The notes under the pieces: model-generated
Seen by the model: only the letters and a program-made list of their open reading frames with translations
Database searches by the model: none
Told to the model about the DNA's origin: nothing
Made by a program: the position numbers and the translations under genes
Part shown: in pieces, positions 37,727 through 41,521 of the stretch
Position numbering within the stretch: position 1 is the stretch's first letter
Layout: each line of letters begins with the position of its first letter
DNA from: an uncultured Chryseobacterium sp.
GTDB lineage: Bacteria; Bacteroidota; Bacteroidia; Flavobacteriales; Weeksellaceae
Direction: 5' to 3'
DNA length: 41,521 nt
Assembly (NCBI GenBank): GCA_913778085.1
Contig: CAJYXJ010000066.1
Location: forward strand, 1-41,521

Positions 37727-38052
37727 AGTATTCTGTTTATTCGCTGCTGTTTCCGAATTGCATGACAAAAGAAATGTGGTAGTGGGTTTTGGAGAAAATA
37801 TCTGCAGATTTTTCCAAGGCAATATTTGCTGTTGGAAAGCGCGAAGCTGACATGTCTGCCAATTTAATTTGCATCTTTGCATATTCCAATACGGCTACCT
37901 TTATTTTACACCTGTTTTTATCAAACTTTTTCATGATCAGTTTCAACAAATATAATCTCTGAATCAGATGAATATTAATTTTCACTTTCGGCTTATTTTC
38001 CTAATTTAGTAGTCTGAATTTTAATTATCATTCACCAAATCGATATTAAAAA

Positions 38053-38724
38053 GTGAGCAAAATATTAAGTAATACTGTGCGATTTTCCATAGCAGACAGT
38101 GACTTTTATTTTAAGAAAATACTGGTCAAGACCCTTACCGAAAATCCGTTTTACATCCTGCTAAACGACTGCAACAACGGCCACGAGCTGATCAGCAGGA
38201 ATTACAGAAGGCAGGAGGATGTGTTTATCATCGAGCTTTTCATGCCGGTGCTCAGCGGGCTGGAAGCTATCAAATACCTCCGTAAAAGCAATACCGAGAC
38301 ACCCATCATCACCTATTCCGGCACCTACCAGGAAGATATGGCAGAGATTCTTTCCAAAATACCCAATATTTATTACTGCCAGAAAAAGAGCAACATCATC
38401 AAGGAGATCATCAAAGGGAAAATCGCTTCGGACAGTTTTGATTATGCAGCCTATACCCAATCCTGGGAGCAACAGCCGCTGGCCGTGATGGAATATATGG
38501 ACCGCCAGAAGAAGAGCCAGGAAGAACTTTCCCCGACGGAGATCCAGCTGATGAAATTCTGCTACGAAGGCTTCAGCAATAAGGAGATCGGCGAAAAACT
38601 GAACCTCAGCACAAGAACCATTGATACGTACATTAACCGGCTCACGGAAAAGCTCGGGCTGAAGACAAAACTACACCTCATTCGCTTCTGCGTGGAGAAC
38701 GGATACTACAACTCCAGCATGTAA
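38053..38724 (+). CDS. LuxR/NarL-type response regulator with atypical receiver
   Basis: 223 residues, GTG start. The N-terminal receiver-like domain (about 8-120) keeps acidic residues at the start (FSIADSDFYF) and the MPVLSGLEAI segment, but the phosphoacceptor position is Glu61 (VFIIELFMP where VLLDxxMP is expected) and the conserved Lys region reads YYCQKKSN. The C-terminal part (about 155-220) is a LuxR-type helix-turn-helix: LSPTEIQLMKFCYEGFSNKE, then IGEKLNLSTRTIDTYINRL. It should bind DNA as a dimer independent of classical phosphorylation. It is divergent from the T6SS block and no histidine kinase lies beside it, making it the obvious candidate regulator for the hcp operators; that link is inference. 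Confidence 0.85.
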   Translation: MSKILSNTVRFSIADSDFYFKKILVKTLTENPFYILLNDCNNGHELISRNYRRQEDVFIIELFMPVLSGLEAIKYLRKSNTETPIITYSGTYQEDMAEILSKIPNIYYCQKKSNIIKEIIKGKIASDSFDYAAYTQSWEQQPLAVMEYMDRQKKSQEELSPTEIQLMKFCYEGFSNKEIGEKLNLSTRTIDTYINRLTEKLGLKTKLHLIRFCVENGYYNSSM

Positions 38725-38801
38725 AGGAGAGTTAATTTTATTTTAACCCCAAGTAAATATTAAGTTTTCAACCTCTTAAAGAAAAATATTTTACCAGTAA
38801 T

Positions 38802-38833
38802 TTGTTAATATTCAATTTTTTTAACTAAATTTG
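38802..38833 (+). promoter_or_regulatory. Promoter of the HU gene
   Basis: TTG (38802-38804), 21 bases, TAAATTTG (38826-38833): an exact match to the Bacteroidetes consensus TTG-N17-23-TAnnTTTG, 31 bases ahead of the ATG at 38865. Confidence 0.85.
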
Positions 38834-38864
38834 CACACCTAAAATTTAAAATTAAAATAAGGAA

Positions 38865-39155
38865 ATGACAAAGGCAGAATTGGTAAACACCATCTCAAAT
38901 AAGTTGGGAACCGAAAAGAATGAAACACAGAAAGTTGTAGAGGCTTTTATGCAGGAAATCAGGACTTCTATGTATAATGGGGATAATGTTTATCTAAGAG
39001 GTTTCGGATCTTTTATCATTAAGACAAGAGCAGCAAAAACGGGAAGAAACATTTCTAAGAACACTGCTATTGAAATCCCTGCTCATAACATTCCTGCCTT
39101 CAAACCATCAAAATCTTTTGTGGAGAAGGTAAAAACGAAAGTTACCGTAAAATAG
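38865..39155 (+). CDS. HU-family nucleoid DNA-binding protein
   Basis: 96 residues covering the whole HU/IHF fold: a helical N-terminal dimerisation part (MTKAELVNTISNKLGTEKNE), beta strands with the family signature VYLRGFGSFIIKTRAAKTGRN and the DNA-bending arm (around residues 55-75, with IPAHNIPAFKPSK, the Pro of which normally intercalates), and a basic C-terminus. It compacts and bends chromosomal DNA without strong sequence preference. A consensus promoter precedes it, and the next gene, a tiny basic protein, follows after 42 bases with no promoter box of its own, so the two are probably co-transcribed. Confidence 0.95.
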   Translation: MTKAELVNTISNKLGTEKNETQKVVEAFMQEIRTSMYNGDNVYLRGFGSFIIKTRAAKTGRNISKNTAIEIPAHNIPAFKPSKSFVEKVKTKVTVK

Positions 39156-39197
39156 AACATTAACTGAATATTAACTAGTTACTAAAAAATTATAATT

Positions 39198-39287
39198 ATG
39201 CCAAGCGGAAAGAAAAGAAAAAGACACAAGGTTGCAACCCACAAGAGAAAGAAAAGAAGAAGAGCGAACAGACATAAGAAGAAATAA
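39198..39287 (+). CDS. Very small basic protein, probable ribosomal protein bL38
   Basis: A 29-residue protein that is about two-thirds Lys, Arg or His (MPSGKKRKRHKVATHKRKK then RRRANRHKKK). Its length and composition match a small protein conserved between the HU gene and rng in Bacteroidetes, and it resembles bL38, described from the Flavobacterium johnsoniae ribosome structure; I recall this identification and have not been able to compare sequences. As for other mini-proteins of the ribosome, it would fold only when bound to rRNA. ATG at 39198 and TAA at 39285-39287. Too short for ordinary gene callers. A terminator hairpin follows at 39316-39362. Confidence 0.8.
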   Translation: MPSGKKRKRHKVATHKRKKRRRANRHKKK

Positions 39288-39315
39288 TCTCTTTTTCTCG
39301 ATATCTACGATATAA

Positions 39316-39362
39316 AAATATAGTTGGTGATTTTAAATTTTAAAGCCTCACCGACTATATTT
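39316..39362 (+). terminator. Terminator of the HU / bL38-like transcript
   Basis: Arms AAATATAGTTGGTGA (39316-39330) and TCACCGACTATATTT (39348-39362) pair fully with one G-U wobble across a 17-base loop, followed by a T-rich run (TTTGTTTTG). Confidence 0.75.
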
Positions 39363-39521
39363 TGTTTTGCAACGATAAGATGCTACGGAAAAGATGTTTT
39401 TAATAGTTTACCAAAAAAATTATATTTCATTAAACAGTAATGCTTACCTTAAGCTTAAAATTTATATGATAGAAAAAACTCCCTTTTCCTGCCGTCTTAA
39501 CAATTTTTATCTTACAATAAA

Positions 39522-41081
39522 ATGAAGAAAGAACTAATAGTTTCGCATGAGGATGATCTTACAAAGATTGCCCTGCTGGAAGACGGAAGACTATGTGAAC
39601 TTCATGAGCAAGAGGACAAAAGCGATTTTATAGTTGGAGATCTGTTCATCGGGAAAGTTAAAAAGCTGGCCCCCAACCTTAATGCGGCGTTCGTGAACAT
39701 CGGATACGAAAAGGATGCCTTTCTGCATTACCAGGATCTGGGCCCACAGTACCTTACGTACAGAAAGTTCGTAAAGGATACGATTTCCAGAAAACAGAAC
39801 ACTTCAAGCTTAAAAAATTTCGAAATACAGCCCGAAATAGATAAAAACGGAACGGTAGACAAAGTTATTGCCAAAGATGACATTGTGCTGCTTCAGATCA
39901 CCAAAGAGCCTATCTCTACAAAGGGTCCGAGAATTTCCACACAGGTTTCCCTTACAGGGCGCTTTCTGGTCCTGATCCCTTTCGACAACAAAGTTTCAAT
40001 TTCCAAAAAGGTAAAAAGCAATGAGGAAAAAGAAAGGCTCAGAACACTGATCGAGAGTATAAAGCCTGAAGGTTTCGGTGTCATCATCCGTACCGTAGCC
40101 GAGGGCAAAAGGGTTGCCGATCTCCACAACGACATGAATCAGCTGATTCAGAAGTGGGAAACAACTTTTAAGAATATACAGAAAAATAAAGTTCCGTCCA
40201 GGGTTTTAAGCGAAGATGATAAAGCTTCAGCTATTTTAAGGGATAATTTCAACCAGGATTTCGTAAGCATCACCTGCGATGACGAGCAGATGGTTGAGGA
40301 AATGAAAAATTACCTGGAGGTAATTGCCCCGGAAAGAAAGAATATCGTCCATTTTCACAATTCCCATATTCCGCTCCTGGAATATTACAATGTTGAAAAA
40401 CAGCTCAAACAGAGCTTCGGGAAGCACGTCAATATCCCAAGCTCAAAAGGTGCCTATCTGGTGATTGAACACACCGAAGCACTGCACGTAGTCGACGTAA
40501 ACTCCGGTAACAATATCACCACCGGAGCTGCCGTAAACAAAGAACACGCTCTGAGAGTCAACAAAATGGCAGCTACCGAGATCGCACGACAACTGCGTCT
40601 CCGTGATATGGGCGGCATCATCGTAATCGATTTCATCGACATGACGAACCCCGAACACAGAAGAGATCTGTTTGAACATCTGAAGGAAGAGATGAAGCGC
40701 GATAAAGCCCGCCACAAGATCCTTCCGCCAAGTAAATTCGGACTCATCCAGATTACCAGACAGAGAAACCGTCCGGAAAAACAGATCGAAACCAAAGAAG
40801 AAAACCCGAATAAAGATGGAGAAATTGTAGCTCCGATCGTTATCGTGGAAAGAATGGGCGAGGCCCTGAGAACAATTATGCAGAAGGAAAAAGGAAAGCT
40901 TTACCTGCATGTACACCCGTTTGTGGAAGCCTATCTTACCAAAGGACTTAACAGCATCCAGACGAGATGGTTTATCAAATACAAAAAATGGGTTACCGTA
41001 ATCCCGAGAGACTCCTTTAAATACCTGGAGTACCGAATCTACAATTCAAAAAAAGAAGAACTGACAGGATATTCCAACTGA
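39522..41081 (+). CDS. rng: Ribonuclease G (Rne/Rng family)
   Basis: 519 residues of the RNase E/G catalytic core, an endoribonuclease for rRNA and mRNA maturation that cuts AU-rich single strands. Visible: the N-terminal first-strand region with the S1-like domain (IVGDLFIGKVKKLAPNLNAAFVNIGYEKDAFLHY, about 38-70), 5'-sensor/RNase H-like parts, and the DNase I-like catalytic region with the two metal-binding Asp sites in HVVDVNSGNN (about 325) and GGIIVIDFIDM (about 366), then the C-terminal dimer part. The CPxC zinc-link motif of E. coli RNase E is absent: the equivalent stretch reads QRNRPEKQIETKEENP. No RNase E scaffold tail. The gene ends about 20 bases before an inserted IS. Confidence 0.93.
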   Translation: MKKELIVSHEDDLTKIALLEDGRLCELHEQEDKSDFIVGDLFIGKVKKLAPNLNAAFVNIGYEKDAFLHYQDLGPQYLTYRKFVKDTISRKQNTSSLKNFEIQPEIDKNGTVDKVIAKDDIVLLQITKEPISTKGPRISTQVSLTGRFLVLIPFDNKVSISKKVKSNEEKERLRTLIESIKPEGFGVIIRTVAEGKRVADLHNDMNQLIQKWETTFKNIQKNKVPSRVLSEDDKASAILRDNFNQDFVSITCDDEQMVEEMKNYLEVIAPERKNIVHFHNSHIPLLEYYNVEKQLKQSFGKHVNIPSSKGAYLVIEHTEALHVVDVNSGNNITTGAAVNKEHALRVNKMAATEIARQLRLRDMGGIIVIDFIDMTNPEHRRDLFEHLKEEMKRDKARHKILPPSKFGLIQITRQRNRPEKQIETKEENPNKDGEIVAPIVIVERMGEALRTIMQKEKGKLYLHVHPFVEAYLTKGLNSIQTRWFIKYKKWVTVIPRDSFKYLEYRIYNSKKEELTGYSN

Positions 41082-41100
41082 TAGAAAATTTAAAAGAATC

Positions 41101-41521
41101 GACACTATCCCACAAAGTGTGTAAGTTAAAAAGTTAGGGCTTAGATTTTATAATCTGAGCCTTTCTTCAAAAATAAGCACAAATTGGTTAAGAACAATGC
41201 CCCAATTCTGGATAGGCATCGACCATTTTTTTGTGGCTTCTTTTAAAGCCAGGTATACAGATTTCAAGACCGCATCATCCGTAGGAAAAGACATTTTGTT
41301 TTTGGTGTATTTTCTGATTTTCCCGTTGAGATTTTCAATCAAATTAGTGGTATAAATGATTTTTCGGGTCTCTAAAGGAAATTCAAAAAACACAGTCAGC
41401 TCATCCCAATTATTCCGCCAGGATGCAATAGCATAAGAATATTTGCTTTCCCATTTTACTGCAAAATCACCCAGAGCTGCTTCAGCCGCCTGTTTTGTTG
41501 GAGCGGTGTAAATGTGCTTCA
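41101..41521 (-). mobile_element. IS256-family insertion sequence, right end (runs off window)
   Basis: An IS256-type transposase end begins 48 bases inside this boundary. GACACTATCCCACAAAGTGT at 41101-41120 looks like the terminal inverted repeat of a flavobacterial IS256 element; the other end, target-site duplication and full transposase lie outside the window. Insertion is about 20 bases past the rng stop, between genes, and the transposase is convergent with rng. Confidence 0.7.
41148..41521 (-). CDS. IS256-family (mutator-type) transposase, C-terminal part (partial)
   Basis: About 124 residues are visible, open through the end of the window; a GTG at 41391-41393 is an internal codon, not the start. 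The fragment carries the family's C-terminal signature: [20 protein letters not shown], then [20 protein letters not shown], then [20 protein letters not shown], and the end [19 protein letters not shown]. The DDE catalytic Glu lies near this region, but the first two Asp are outside the window. It cuts and rejoins DNA to move the element. Whether the copy is intact cannot be told here. Confidence 0.9.
   Translation of the reverse strand, partial: KHIYTAPTKQAAEAALGDFAVKWESKYSYAIASWRNNWDELTVFFEFPLETRKIIYTTNLIENLNGKIRKYTKNKMSFPTDDAVLKSVYLALKEATKKWSMPIQNWGIVLNQFVLIFEERLRL

Noticed and set aside
37737-37985. Minus-strand open frame of 82 codons upstream of tssO
   Set aside because: AT-rich, no recognisable fold, overlaps the expected control region between divergent operons; possible but not supportable.

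Overview
The window looks like chromosomal DNA of a flavobacterium of the Weeksellaceae, most like Chryseobacterium. Reasons: AT-rich sequence, absence of Shine-Dalgarno-like leaders, several TAnnTTTG promoter boxes (the Bacteroidetes sigma-A type), a Bacteroidetes-only subtype iii type VI secretion system (T6SS-iii), and a very small basic protein resembling the Bacteroidetes ribosomal protein bL38. This placement is inference from content; no rRNA gene is present.

Layout. (1) 1-6.4 kb, mostly + strand: end of an unrecognised gene, a (p)ppGpp-hydrolase-like HD protein, a YdeI/OmpD-associated protein, a small membrane protein, a DUF6000-like protein, an orphan Imm22-like immunity gene with a coupled partner, a PP2C-like phosphatase with a membrane partner, and a minus-strand membrane-anchored protein. 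(2) 6.5-9.4 kb: polA, with its promoter inside the apparent N-terminal extension. (3) 9.5-10.2 kb: a gene-free island of repeats. (4) 10.2-37.7 kb, all minus strand: T6SS-iii structural and cargo genes. (5) 38-41 kb, + strand: an atypical LuxR-type response regulator, an HU-family protein, the bL38-like protein and RNase G, followed about 20 bp later by an IS256-family element that runs off the window.

The T6SS region, read in its transcription direction (high to low coordinates), has four blocks. Block A: two small single-pass TssO-type proteins, TssP (PKD domains) and TssR (lipoprotein), ending at a strong terminator. Block B: a PAAR-like protein, a multidomain peptidoglycan hydrolase (M15-like peptidase plus GH108 muramidase) and four exported or lipid-anchored proteins that are candidate immunity or accessory factors, then a LysM protein. 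Block C: hcp2, terminator, ClpV, lytic transglycosylase, VgrG2, a zinc-metalloprotease effector, a translationally coupled lipoprotein, and a decayed second copy of that last pair, ending at a terminator. Block D: hcp1, terminator, VgrG1, an adaptor-like protein, a PAAR-like/HINT/nuclease toxin, a putative immunity protein and an Imm51 protein, ending at a terminator. The sheath, inner-tube-baseplate and baseplate genes (TssB, C, E, F, G, K, N) are not in this window.

The most noteworthy observations are: a tandem inverted-repeat operator (TCGTA-N4-TACGA twice at a 21-bp period) at identical spacing upstream of both hcp promoters, which lack a recognisable -33 element; a neighbouring LuxR-type regulator whose phosphoacceptor Asp appears replaced by Glu; and a protein domain placed between vgrG1 and its PAAR toxin that also occurs, fused to LysM, upstream of hcp2, which makes it a candidate new family of T6SS-iii loading adaptors.
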